Source: Cupriavidus basilensis (GTDB lineage Bacteria; Pseudomonadota; Gammaproteobacteria; Burkholderiales; Burkholderiaceae). From it: 64,000 nt of DNA. Of the stretch, positions 8,035-18,282 are shown one piece after another; the stretch's first letter is position 1; every line of letters begins with the position of its first letter. The translations under genes and the position numbers were made by a program. The notes under the pieces were generated by a model. It was given only the letters and a program-made list of their open reading frames with translations, ran no database searches and was not told the origin of the DNA. The stretch spans positions 1,798,001-1,862,000 of the forward strand of contig NZ_CP010537.1 in NCBI RefSeq assembly GCF_000832305.1, given 5' to 3'.

Positions 8035-10845
8035 TCAGGCCACGATCAGCGTCAACCCCGCTGGCAGCGACTCGCCAAAGACTCGTCCTTCATCGGCCTC
8101 ATCGAGTTCCACCGTTGCGCGCACCATGTCGATCCAGCTACGTGGCGCGTTGGCGGCCTCGAGCCGGCTGACCACGCGCATGCGGATCTCCAGCGGCAGA
8201 TCCCGTGACCGGTCCCCCGTCATGCGGGCGATCTGCACGGCGGCGAACGCGCCCGGCTCGACCTTCTTCCAGTCGAGCGCAAGAATCGCCTCCAGCCATC
8301 GCGAGCCCACCTCCGGTGGCACGACGCTGTGCGCGCTGCCGTAGAACGGCCGGCGCGCGCCGATGCGGCCCACGGCCCACCAGCTTTGAGGGTTCTCCGA
8401 GGGCTTCTTTAGCCGCGCGAGCAGCCACTCGGCGACTTCGATCTTGCGCTCGACGGGCACGCGTTCCAGCGATCCCGCAAGCCGCACCATGTCGGCGTAG
8501 CCTGATTTGGCGGCGCCGGCGGGGCGCTTGTAGCGCGCCGTGCCGGGGGGCTGCAGGTAGAAGGCGATGTCGTCCAGCAAGCGCAACTGCGCGCCTTCGT
8601 CCAGGCCGCCAGCGGTGCGGCGCCACAGCGTCCACCATTCCGACCAGATCTGGCTCTCATTGACATACTGGATGCCCTGCTCGAACAACGACCAGAGCTG
8701 CCCGGCGCGCCACTCGTCCAGCGGGTAGCCGAACCCAGGCCGCATGCAATAGCCGGCGAGGTTGAGCCAGAGGCGTTCATGGTCTGCCGTGCGGCGGCGG
8801 CGGCGCGCGCGTTCCCACAACGTGCCGAACAGGGCGCGCAGCAGCGCGCTGTCCCATTGGTCGCGCGCGCCCAGCAGTTGCTCCAGTTGCGCGCGCAGCC
8901 GCTTGACTTCCTTGGGGCCAACGTCTTGCGAGCGGGCGCCAAAGGTGCGGTCGATACATTCGACGGCCTGGGCCAGGCAGGGGTGCGGCGCGTGGGTCGC
9001 CGTGTCTGCCGCTGAGGCATCACCGCGCAGCTGGAACTCGAGCAGCCAGCGCTGCGCAGGATTGGCGATCTCGCTGCAGTGCACTTCCAGCGTGCCGACT
9101 TCGGTGAGCGATGTGGTGAGTTGCACCAGCGTCTCCCGCGCGTCGCTGGCGCCGCGCGGTTGCACCACGGTGGCGATCGGCGGCAGGCGGACGAAATCGC
9201 CGCTGGCGAGGTCGGCCAGTTCGCCTGGCTGATAGGGCGTGTCGGCGACGGAGGAGACCAGGTGGAAGCGCACCGGATGCCCGAGGCGCAGGGAGAAGGT
9301 GCGATCCTTGAGATGGATCTCCTGGCCGTCTTCGGTGCCGCGCGGCAACAGGCAAATGCCGCGCTCTGCCTGCGCGGCATCACCGTTGTCCAGCACGAGG
9401 AAATAGCTGCGCGGCGAGCCCCCGCCGATGCGCGGCGCATGCCCGGCGCGGGCCAGCGCGAACGCCACCGCGCCACGGGCGACCGCCACGTCGGGGTTGT
9501 CGTTGTGCAGCACATGCAAGGGCGCTCGGCGCCAGGCGCCAAGCGTGCTCGACAGACGCCCCGTCAGCGCCTCGGCGCGGAACACGCCGCCGTTGAGCAG
9601 CAAGGTGTCGGGCATCGGTGGCGCGTCGTCTGGCGCTTCTGCTGCATCCTGTGCGTTCGCGATGCGCGACTGGGCTGCGTGCTGGCCGAGGAAGGCCGCA
9701 ACGTGCCGGGTGATCGCCGGGTCGGCCGCATAGGGCAGGCCAAATTCGACGATGCCGCCCCGTGAGCGCCCCGGCCTTTCGCCGGCCGAAACGGCTGGGA
9801 AAAACCCCTCGACAATGATCTGCTCGATCTCCTGCCGGGTGACTTCGACCGAGCGCGCGCCGCCGATCAGCCGGGAGCCCGAACCGAGCAGCGTGATCGT
9901 GACCGCGTCCGGCGCTTGCGCGCTGAGCAGTTGCTCCTTGGCGGCACGGCATCGCTCGACCAACTGCGACAGGCTGCCCGCCGACAAGCGCGAGTGTGCC
10001 GTGGCGATGCGCGACTCGACCAGATGCGCGAGGGCGAGATCCATGTTGTCGCCGCCGAGCATCAGGTGATTGCCAACCCCGATCCGGGTCAATTGTGGCT
10101 GGCCGTCCTGCACCTCCACCTTGATCAGCGTCAGGTCGGTGGTGCCGCCGCCAACATCGCAGATCAGCACCAGCCGCGTTTGCGCCAGGTCGGCCGCTAG
10201 CGTTTCGCGATGATGGAACACCCAGTCGTAGAACGCCGCCTGGGGCTCCTCCAGCATGCGCAGCGCGGGCAGTCCGGCCATGCGCGCGGCTTCCAGCGTG
10301 AGGGCGCGCGCGCCCTCATCGAACGAGGCGGGCACGGTGAGCACCACATCCTGCTCCTCGAGCCGGGCATCGGGAAAACGGTGGTTCCATGCCGCGCGCA
10401 CGTGCGCCAGGTAGCTGGCGCTGGCCGCCACCGGCGACACCTTGCCGACTTCGTCGGCGGCGCCCCACGGCAGGATCGGCGCGACGCGGTCGACCGACGC
10501 ATGCGACAGCCAGCTTTTGGCGCTGGCGACCAGCCTGCCGGGCACTTGTGCGCCCAGCGTGCGCGCCAGGCGGCCCACCACGACCTGGCCCGATGCGGCC
10601 CCGTCCGTCCCCTCGGCCCCTTCGGCCCCACTGGCAACTTGCCACGGCAACTGCAGATCGCTGGCATTCAACTCCCCCGGCGCCGCGTGGTACCGCACGG
10701 ACGGCAGGAGTGGCCGCGTGGCCACCTCGCCCAGGCTCACCAGTTGATCGATGTCGAAGACGCGGATGTCCTCCGACCCTGCCTCGCCATAGGCGACGAC
10801 CGTGTTGCTCGTGCCCAGGTCAATGCCGACGCTATACCGCTTCAT
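8035..10845 (-). CDS. Large Hsp70-family protein with C-terminal DUF3731
   Basis: A 936-residue protein. The N-terminal half is an Hsp70/actin-type ATPase: phosphate-1 loop GIDLGTSNTVVAYGEAG at about 6-22, phosphate-2 loop ICDVGGGTTDLTLIK near 230, and LLNGGVFRAEAL of the adenosine region. A divergent beta-domain follows instead of a normal DnaK substrate-binding domain, and the last ~250 residues match DUF3731 (YCMRPGFGYPLDEWRAGQLW, YVNESQIWSEWWTLWRR, WWAVGRIGARRPFYGS). It is much longer than DnaK (about 640). Start: ATG at 10845; a GTG at 10854 is an alternative. It is the last gene of a three-gene operon after a second Hsp70 (9-base gap) and a DUF2760 protein. A specialised chaperone is likely; the client is unknown. 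Confidence 0.88.
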   Translation of the reverse strand: MKRYSVGIDLGTSNTVVAYGEAGSEDIRVFDIDQLVSLGEVATRPLLPSVRYHAAPGELNASDLQLPWQVASGAEGAEGTDGAASGQVVVGRLARTLGAQVPGRLVASAKSWLSHASVDRVAPILPWGAADEVGKVSPVAASASYLAHVRAAWNHRFPDARLEEQDVVLTVPASFDEGARALTLEAARMAGLPALRMLEEPQAAFYDWVFHHRETLAADLAQTRLVLICDVGGGTTDLTLIKVEVQDGQPQLTRIGVGNHLMLGGDNMDLALAHLVESRIATAHSRLSAGSLSQLVERCRAAKEQLLSAQAPDAVTITLLGSGSRLIGGARSVEVTRQEIEQIIVEGFFPAVSAGERPGRSRGGIVEFGLPYAADPAITRHVAAFLGQHAAQSRIANAQDAAEAPDDAPPMPDTLLLNGGVFRAEALTGRLSSTLGAWRRAPLHVLHNDNPDVAVARGAVAFALARAGHAPRIGGGSPRSYFLVLDNGDAAQAERGICLLPRGTEDGQEIHLKDRTFSLRLGHPVRFHLVSSVADTPYQPGELADLASGDFVRLPPIATVVQPRGASDARETLVQLTTSLTEVGTLEVHCSEIANPAQRWLLEFQLRGDASAADTATHAPHPCLAQAVECIDRTFGARSQDVGPKEVKRLRAQLEQLLGARDQWDSALLRALFGTLWERARRRRRTADHERLWLNLAGYCMRPGFGYPLDEWRAGQLWSLFEQGIQYVNESQIWSEWWTLWRRTAGGLDEGAQLRLLDDIAFYLQPPGTARYKRPAGAAKSGYADMVRLAGSLERVPVERKIEVAEWLLARLKKPSENPQSWWAVGRIGARRPFYGSAHSVVPPEVGSRWLEAILALDWKKVEPGAFAAVQIARMTGDRSRDLPLEIRMRVVSRLEAANAPRSWIDMVRATVELDEADEGRVFGESLPAGLTLIVA

Positions 10846-10854
10846 GCATGGCAC

Positions 10855-12702
10855 TCAGGCATTCGCGCTGCCGCGCACGTCGAACTCGACCTTCCAGCGC
10901 TCGCCCGTGCCACGGGGCACGGCTTCCAGTTCCAGCGTGCCGGCCTCCGTGATGCGGGCATGCAGCTTCACCGGCACGACTTCACCAGGCGTGCGGCCTT
11001 CGGGCGGCAGCGTGGCCTGGATTTCGTCGAGCTCTTGCAGGTCTTCGGGCCCCCAGAAGTCGAGCAGGGTGCCTACCTGGTCCTGGCGGCGCACCGACGA
11101 GCCGAAGAAGCGGAAGTGCACGGGCTCGCCGACCACGAGCCCGAATTCCTGCTCCGGCAACGGCGCCTCGGTGCCTTCTTCCATGCCGAAGGGCGCCACG
11201 CACAGCGCCTGGATGGGCGGCTCGAAGCCCGGGATGGCGGGCATCGCCGACTCCACCGCAATGTAGTAGGCTCGCGCGGTACCGCCGCGAATGCGCACGC
11301 CCTTGCCGCGGCGCACGTAGCCGTAGTACGCGGCGCCACGCGCGACAGCCAGGTCCAGGTCGGCGCCACCCAGCAGGCGCGCGGGCGCTGCGCCTTCCGC
11401 GGCGAGCCAGCCGTTGAGCGTCTGCAGGATGCGCTCGACCAGCAGGGCGGACTTGAACACGCCGCCGTTGAACAGCACCGCCGTGGGATGCAGGAAGGTC
11501 GCACCCGGCGCCGGCGCGCCGGCCAGGCCTTCCATCTCGGCCAGCGCTGCCACCTGGCGGCCCAGGAACGCCGCCAGATGTCGCGTGATGGCCGGGTCCT
11601 GCGCGTATGGCAGGCCCAGTTGCGTCAGCCCCGCGCGTGCCCGGCTGACCGGGCGGGCAGAGCCATCCACCTGGGGGAAAAAGCCTTCCAGGATGATCTG
11701 GGTGAGCTCGGCGCGGGTCAGCTCGGTGCGGATCGAGCCGCCGATGAGCTTGGAGCCGCGGCTTGGCACGACCAGCGGCACCGCGTCCGTGGCCGGGTCG
11801 CTGAGCAGGGTTTCCTTGGCGCTGCGGCAGGCATAGGTGAGCGCGCGAAGTTGCCATGGGTCGGCCTGCGTGCCTTGGGCCGCGAGCTTGCGCGCCACCA
11901 CGTGGGCCAGCGCCAGGTCCATGTTGTCGCCGCCCAGCAGGATGTGCTCGCCGACGGCGACGCGGTGCAGCTCCAGGTTGCCCTCGCGCTCGATCACGGC
12001 GATCAGCGAGAGATCGGTGGTGCCGCCACCCACGTCGACGACCAGGATGATGTCGCCCACCTTGACCTGCTTGCGCCACTGGCCGCCGCTCTTCTGAATC
12101 CAGCTATAGAGCGCGGCCTGAGGCTCCTCCAGCAGGGTCATGCGGGCATAGCCAGCGGATTCGGCGGCTTCTGCCGTCAGTTCCCGCGCGGCCGGATCGA
12201 ACGACGCGGGAATGGTGACGGTGATGTCCTGCTCACCGAACGGGGCGTCGGGATGCGCGTGGTCCCACGCTTCGCGCAGGTGCGAGAGATAGCGTACGGA
12301 AGTCTCGAGCGGCGACACGCGCGGCACTTCCGCCGGCGCGTCGTTCGGCAGGATCGCCGCGCGGCGGTCTACCCCGGGGTGGCACAGCCAGCTCTTCGCG
12401 CTCGATACCAGCCGGATCGGCGTGGCCGCGCCACGGCTGCGCGCCAGCTCGCCCACGGCGAAGTCTCGCGTGGCGTTCCACGGCAAGGCCAGGTCGCCCG
12501 GAGCCAGCTCGCTCGGATGCGGCAGGTACAAGAACGACGGCAGCAGGTCGCAATCTTCAATAGCGCCTGGTGCGGTGAGCTGCGTGATGGGCAGGACGCC
12601 CTGGGTGGTCTTCTCACCGTCACTGGTGGCGAGGTCGACGTAGGAGAGGGCGCAATGCGTCGTGCCCAGGTCGATGCCGATCGAGTAGCGCGGGTCGCTC
12701 AT
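10855..12702 (-). CDS. Hsp70-family protein, DnaK-like ATPase with atypical C-terminus
   Basis: A 615-residue Hsp70-family protein. The phosphate-1 loop GIDLGTTHCALSYVDL is near residue 8, the phosphate-2 loop VVDVGGGTTDLSLIAV is near 210, and LFNGGVFKSALLVERIL marks the adenosine region. From about residue 440 it departs from DnaK: no canonical peptide-binding beta-sandwich with lid is recognisable, but the segment (RIRGGTARAYYIAVES, then ELEAVPRGTGERWKVEF) resembles the corresponding part of its larger neighbour, so the two are probably paralogues. It overlaps the upstream DUF2760 gene by ATGA and is followed after 9 bases by the DUF3731 protein, so the three are made together. No DnaJ or GrpE is nearby. 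Confidence 0.88.
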   Translation of the reverse strand: MSDPRYSIGIDLGTTHCALSYVDLATSDGEKTTQGVLPITQLTAPGAIEDCDLLPSFLYLPHPSELAPGDLALPWNATRDFAVGELARSRGAATPIRLVSSAKSWLCHPGVDRRAAILPNDAPAEVPRVSPLETSVRYLSHLREAWDHAHPDAPFGEQDITVTIPASFDPAARELTAEAAESAGYARMTLLEEPQAALYSWIQKSGGQWRKQVKVGDIILVVDVGGGTTDLSLIAVIEREGNLELHRVAVGEHILLGGDNMDLALAHVVARKLAAQGTQADPWQLRALTYACRSAKETLLSDPATDAVPLVVPSRGSKLIGGSIRTELTRAELTQIILEGFFPQVDGSARPVSRARAGLTQLGLPYAQDPAITRHLAAFLGRQVAALAEMEGLAGAPAPGATFLHPTAVLFNGGVFKSALLVERILQTLNGWLAAEGAAPARLLGGADLDLAVARGAAYYGYVRRGKGVRIRGGTARAYYIAVESAMPAIPGFEPPIQALCVAPFGMEEGTEAPLPEQEFGLVVGEPVHFRFFGSSVRRQDQVGTLLDFWGPEDLQELDEIQATLPPEGRTPGEVVPVKLHARITEAGTLELEAVPRGTGERWKVEFDVRGSANA

Positions 12703-13301
12703 AGCTCGACCTCGGCCGGGGCGATCACGGTGGCGTCATGGCGCTCGGCCAGCCGGGGCAGGCGGACTTGCGCCACGCGCCAGCCACGGTGGCTGATGTT
12801 GCCGTTGAACGGCGCGCTGCCGACCACGTTGCCGGTCAGCCGGATGGCGGTGGCATCGAACCCGTCGGGCACCGTGACGCGGCTGCCCTCGGCTTCCTCG
12901 CGCACCGGCCGGATGGTGAAATGTTCGCGCAGCACGGCGCGGCAGCCGTCATGCACCAGCCGGGCGGCGGCACCGATTTCCGTGTCGGAATAGCCGGCGA
13001 TGTCTTCCTCGACAAAATCGATGAAGCGCGCGTCGCGCTGGAGCAGGCCCAGCAGCTGGAGAGCGGCCTCCGGGCTCGCTTCCTTCAGCGCGCTCGGGGC
13101 CGGTGCCGCGGCCACGGGGGCGGGGGCCGGTGCAGGGACCGCTGCAGGGACCGGTGCGGCGGGCGCTGGACTTGCGCCGGGCCCCGTGCCGTCACGCAGG
13201 CGCCGCACGCCCGCGGCAAGCTCGCGGTCGCCCAGGATGTTGAAAAACGTGCCCATGGCAAGAGAAATCCTGCCCAGGAAAGACATGTTCGAGTCGGTCA
13301 T
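12699..13301 (-). CDS. DUF2760 protein, first gene of the Hsp70-like operon
   Basis: A 200-residue protein. The N-terminus (MSFLGRISLAMGTFFNILG followed by a short basic DRELAAGVRRLRDG) is the DUF2760 opening. It is followed by a Pro/Ala-rich linker at about 43-80, then a conserved domain (ALQLLGLLQRDARFIDFVEE, AGYSDTEIGAAARLVHDGC). The first helix may touch the membrane. Family function is unknown, but DUF2760 proteins recur beside paired Hsp70-like genes as here, as far as I recall. The ATG at 13301 follows TGGAG at good spacing. Its stop overlaps the next start as ATGA. It may be an adaptor or co-chaperone for the two Hsp70 proteins, which is inference from the context only. Confidence 0.82.
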   Translation of the reverse strand: MTDSNMSFLGRISLAMGTFFNILGDRELAAGVRRLRDGTGPGASPAPAAPVPAAVPAPAPAPVAAAPAPSALKEASPEAALQLLGLLQRDARFIDFVEEDIAGYSDTEIGAAARLVHDGCRAVLREHFTIRPVREEAEGSRVTVPDGFDATAIRLTGNVVGSAPFNGNISHRGWRVAQVRLPRLAERHDATVIAPAEVEL

Positions 13302-13647
13302 CAATGGCTCCAGATGTGCTCTGTTGAAGGACGAGCTGTCCCCTGGCGATGCTGTACTGGGCCGGCCCTGCCGCAGCGCAGGCGCTTGCCGGCAGGCAAC
13401 GGCGTGGTGCGCGCAGTGGCGGGCTCGCCCGTCAGCATCTTGTTCTTCGGGCCCGGCCGGGCCGCTCAAGGCGGTATTTTGCCCTAAGGCGCCCATGATC
13501 CGGCCAATGCGGCCCACGAAGTGGCAGGACTCTCACCAATATCCCCCAAGCATGCCCGCCATGACTCGCCCTTACGCAGGGCGCCGGAGTAGCCTTTAAT
13601 AGAGCAAAGTAGAGCAAATGCCCGTCACGATCTGCATTGGAGCTGGG
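13302..13647. other. Intergenic region upstream of the DUF2760-Hsp70 operon
   Basis: This 346-base divergent region must carry the promoters of the DUF2760-Hsp70 operon (minus) and of the small membrane protein (plus). I found no convincing heat-shock (sigma-32) or sigma-70 match for the operon. The only structure noted is the 10-base tandem repeat at 13600-13619. Confidence 0.5.
13600..13619 (+). repeat. 10-base tandem repeat TAGAGCAAAG/T
   Basis: TAGAGCAAAG (13600-13609) is followed directly by TAGAGCAAAT (13610-13619), nine of ten identical. It lies 29 bases before the start of the small membrane protein and could be a regulatory site or slippage. Confidence 0.5.
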
Positions 13648-13866
13648 ATGAAAGCGCTTTCCACCAAAGAACGCACGCGCAGGCGCCCGTCCGACAAGGT
13701 ACTGAACGTTCTCGCGGCGCTCGTAGGCCTGGTTACGCTTGCGGCCGGCATCGCCTGGCTCATCTACAAGTGGCGCGTAGATCTCGAAGTTCCGTACTTT
13801 GCCATTCCGCTGGTGCTGACGGTCCCCGTGATCGCTGCCGCCGCGTTCCGCAGTTTTTGGGACTAG
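13648..13866 (+). CDS. Small two-helix membrane protein of unknown function
   Basis: A 72-residue protein. A basic N-terminus (KERTRRRPSDK) is followed by two hydrophobic segments, about 17-39 (VLNVLAALVGLVTLAAGIAW) and about 48-68 (FAIPLVLTVPVIAAAAF), joined by a short charged loop. Both termini are probably cytoplasmic by the positive-inside rule. The ATG at 13648 has GGAG five bases upstream and is preferred to the ATG at 13618. I do not recognise the family. It is divergent from the Hsp70-like operon and upstream of icd on the same strand, 286 bases away. Confidence 0.65.
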   Translation: MKALSTKERTRRRPSDKVLNVLAALVGLVTLAAGIAWLIYKWRVDLEVPYFAIPLVLTVPVIAAAAFRSFWD

Positions 13867-14002
13867 CGCAGCGGTTTTGTGCCTGTTAGCTGGCTTTGGG
13901 CGCAGATAAGCCCGTTGGCCCGCCAGATGGGCGCAGCGAGGGGGCAATTGCTGGCGCGCCGTGCGCCCCCGCATGCGCCACGCGCCGCGAGCCTTGCCCC
14001 CA

Positions 14003-14036
14003 CGCAAAACTTGCATTTTGCGATTGCGAAGCAAAA
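14003..14036. repeat. Nested inverted repeats upstream of icd
   Basis: CGCAAAA (14003-14009), a six-base centre and TTTTGCG (14016-14022) form a perfect 7-bp inverted repeat. A second GCAAAA at 14031-14036 can also pair with TTTTGC at 14016-14021. The alternative pairings lie about 120 bases before the icd ATG, where a promoter or operator is expected. Confidence 0.45.
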
Positions 14037-14152
14037 ACCCCGTGTGGTTCAGACCCCCCTGGAGAAAATTCAGGCAAAATTCGGGCATTCCTGCCGGGCT
14101 GTGACCCAGCCGGTGGCGTTCTCCAACCTATTTCTTGATCCTGAGATAAGCA

Positions 14153-16390
<2,238 letters not shown>

Positions 16391-16469
16391 TCGATGCAAG
16401 CCTGGCCGCCCTGTCACGCAGGGCGGCCGGCGGCGGCGGCCACGCCTTGGGAAAGGCGAGCCGCCATGC

Positions 16470-16505
16470 AAGCCCCGGGTACCCGGTAACAGGTACCCGG
16501 GGCTT
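16470..16505. terminator. 14-bp perfect hairpin between icd and the Bug-protein gene
   Basis: AAGCCCCGGGTACC (16470-16483), an eight-base loop and GGTACCCGGGGCTT (16492-16505) pair perfectly. It lies between the convergent stops of icd and the Bug protein, so it can end transcription from both sides. There is no T-run on either strand, so classification as an intrinsic terminator is uncertain. Confidence 0.55.
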
Positions 16506-16508
16506 GTG

Positions 16509-17510
16509 CTATTCGAGCTTCACCCTGCCGTCCTTTGCGAGCCGGCGATATTGCGGTATCTCGCCCTGCACGCGCCGGCGGAAATCCTCCGCATTGCCGC
16601 GCATGACCCAGATCGACTGCCGCTGGAAGACTGCCTCCACGGAAGGGTCCAGAAGCACCCCCTGCAATTCCTTTTCCAGCCGCTCCACCACCGCTTGCGG
16701 CGTGGCGCGCGGCGCGGCAATGCCGAACCAGAACGCGTTGCCGGGCATGGCGATGCCGAGTTCGGCAAAGGTTGGCACGCCCGGATACTGCGGGGAGCGC
16801 GCCCCGGCACTGATCGCCAGCGGACGCAACTTGCCGGACTCGAGGTAAGGCTGTGCAACGGCGATGGGGTCGAGGCTCAGGTCGATCTGCCCGCCAATGA
16901 CGTCGGCGAGGATCTGCGTGCTGCCACGATATGACACGGGCGTGATGTCCGCGTGCAGGTCGGCCTCGATCATGGCGCCCACAATGGATTGCGCGGTGCC
17001 CGGGCCGGTGGTGCCGTAGGTGATCGTTCCCGGTTGGGCGCTTGCACGCGCCAGCATGTCTGCGAACGACTTGATGCCGGAGTCCGCGCGGGTGGTGAGC
17101 ATTACTGGCGCCTGCGCGATGATGCCGATCGGCGCCCAGGCGCCTTGCGCCGGGATGGGCAGGCCGGTGCGCAGCGCGGGGAGCATGCTGAACGTGGTGG
17201 AACTGGCGAGAAGCAGCGTGTATCCGTCGGCGGGCGCCTTGGCGACCTGCTCCGCCGCGATCATCGTGGAGGCACCCGGCCGGTTCTCGACTACCACGGG
17301 CTGGCCCAGTCGGGTACGCAACTTATCGGCGATGACACGGGCAATGATGTCGGTGGTGCCGCCCGCCGTGAAAGGGACCACCAGGTGCACGGTCCGCTGT
17401 GGGAATGCTTCCGGGGCGGTCTGTGTCTGCGGGTTGGGCGCCGAGGCGGCCACCAGCAGCGAAGTGGTGACCAGACGGCGCAACGGGTCTAAGGAAAAGA
17501 GCAGGTCCAT
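16509..17510 (-). CDS. Bug-family tripartite tricarboxylate transporter substrate-binding protein
   Basis: A 333-residue protein of the Bug/TctC family, which is hugely expanded in Bordetella and Cupriavidus. Family marks are VHLVVPFTAGGTTDIIARV, the RLGQPVVVENRPGAS loop, GTITYGTTGPGTAQSIVGAM and PGVPTFAELG. It has a hydrophobic N-terminal segment (about 12-23) ahead of the mature start near PEAFPQR, consistent with export, although the signal peptide is not textbook. It binds a carboxylate in the periplasm. No TctA/TctB membrane partners are adjacent, which is usual for orphan Bug proteins. It is convergent with icd, with a strong hairpin between. Confidence 0.88.
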   Translation of the reverse strand: MDLLFSLDPLRRLVTTSLLVAASAPNPQTQTAPEAFPQRTVHLVVPFTAGGTTDIIARVIADKLRTRLGQPVVVENRPGASTMIAAEQVAKAPADGYTLLLASSTTFSMLPALRTGLPIPAQGAWAPIGIIAQAPVMLTTRADSGIKSFADMLARASAQPGTITYGTTGPGTAQSIVGAMIEADLHADITPVSYRGSTQILADVIGGQIDLSLDPIAVAQPYLESGKLRPLAISAGARSPQYPGVPTFAELGIAMPGNAFWFGIAAPRATPQAVVERLEKELQGVLLDPSVEAVFQRQSIWVMRGNAEDFRRRVQGEIPQYRRLAKDGRVKLE

Positions 17511-17684
17511 GGGCAGGTCAACTGGCGTCGGGTAGCAGCACCTGCAGGCTGGCGTGAGCAGATAAAAGCACGTTAAGTATCAAAGAATGGCGGGTATGGC
17601 GGGACTAGATGGCTTTGCCGGGCCATCGCGTCGATTCTACGTCAGATGCTGCGTTGCAATATGCACGCCTGGCTGTGCTGTTGG

Positions 17685-17730
17685 TTGCACTAATTATTTT
17701 CCGTGCCATATAATGCGAACCATTCGCATT
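17685..17730 (+). promoter_or_regulatory. Sigma-70 promoter overlapped by a Fur box, for the FecI-FecR-receptor operon
   Basis: TTGCAC (17685-17690), an 18-base spacer and a perfect TATAAT (17709-17714) form a promoter 43 bases ahead of the ATG of the sigma factor. AATGCGAA (17712-17719), CCA, TTCGCATT (17723-17730) is a 19-base palindrome overlapping the -10 and differing at one position from the AATGCGAATNATTCGCATT form of Fur box. Fur with iron would block the polymerase, so the operon should be induced by iron limitation. Confidence 0.8.
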
Positions 17731-17772
17731 TAAGTTTGGCCGTGCCAGACACTTCACTACGCAAGGGAAGCG

Positions 17773-18282
17773 ATGGCCGCCGCCGAATCCGCGTTACAGC
17801 AGCATGTCCATGCCCTCTACAGCGATCACCATCGCTGGCTGCAGGGATGGCTGCGGCATCAGCTTGGCAATGCGTTTGACGCCGCCGACCTGGCGCAGGA
17901 TGTGTTTCTCCGCTTGCTCCATCGCGAGCCGTGCGACATCAGGGAACCGCGCACCTACCTGAGCACGATCGCGCGCGGCCTTGTCATCGAGCACTGGCGC
18001 CGCCGGGAGCTGGAACTGGCCTGGCTGGAGACGCTGGCGCAACTGCCCGCGCCGCAGGCGCCGTCGCCCGAGAGCCGGCTGCTTTTCCTGGAAACCCTGA
18101 TCGCCATCGACCGCATCCTGGATGCGCTGAAGCCGCAGGTGCGCAAGGCATTCCTGTGGGCCCAGCTCGAAGGGCTGACCTGCCGGCAGATCGCGGAGCG
18201 CCTCGGCGTGTCGCTGGCTACCGCCGAGCGCTATGTCGCGGCGGCGCTGCGCCATTGCTACAGCTTGCGTTTCGGTGGTTGA
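17773..18282 (+). CDS. FecI-family ECF sigma factor
   Basis: A 169-residue extracytoplasmic-function sigma factor of the iron-starvation group. Region 2 is at about 10-75 (LYSDHHRWLQGWLRHQLGNA, FDAADLAQDVFLRLL), region 4 at about 108-165 (QVRKAFLWAQLEGLTCRQIA, ERLGVSLATAERYV). It directs RNA polymerase to receptor promoters when the surface receptor and FecR signal substrate. AAGGGAAG precedes the ATG at 17773. Its stop overlaps the start of fecR (TGATG), so the pair are coupled. Transcription starts from a Fur-box promoter. The target is probably the receptor genes directly downstream. Confidence 0.93.
   Translation: MAAAESALQQHVHALYSDHHRWLQGWLRHQLGNAFDAADLAQDVFLRLLHREPCDIREPRTYLSTIARGLVIEHWRRRELELAWLETLAQLPAPQAPSPESRLLFLETLIAIDRILDALKPQVRKAFLWAQLEGLTCRQIAERLGVSLATAERYVAAALRHCYSLRFGG

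Noticed and set aside
13302..13560. Heat-shock (sigma-32) promoter for the DUF2760-Hsp70 operon
   Set aside because: No CTTGAAA-N13-CCCCAT-like pair was found in the region on the minus strand.
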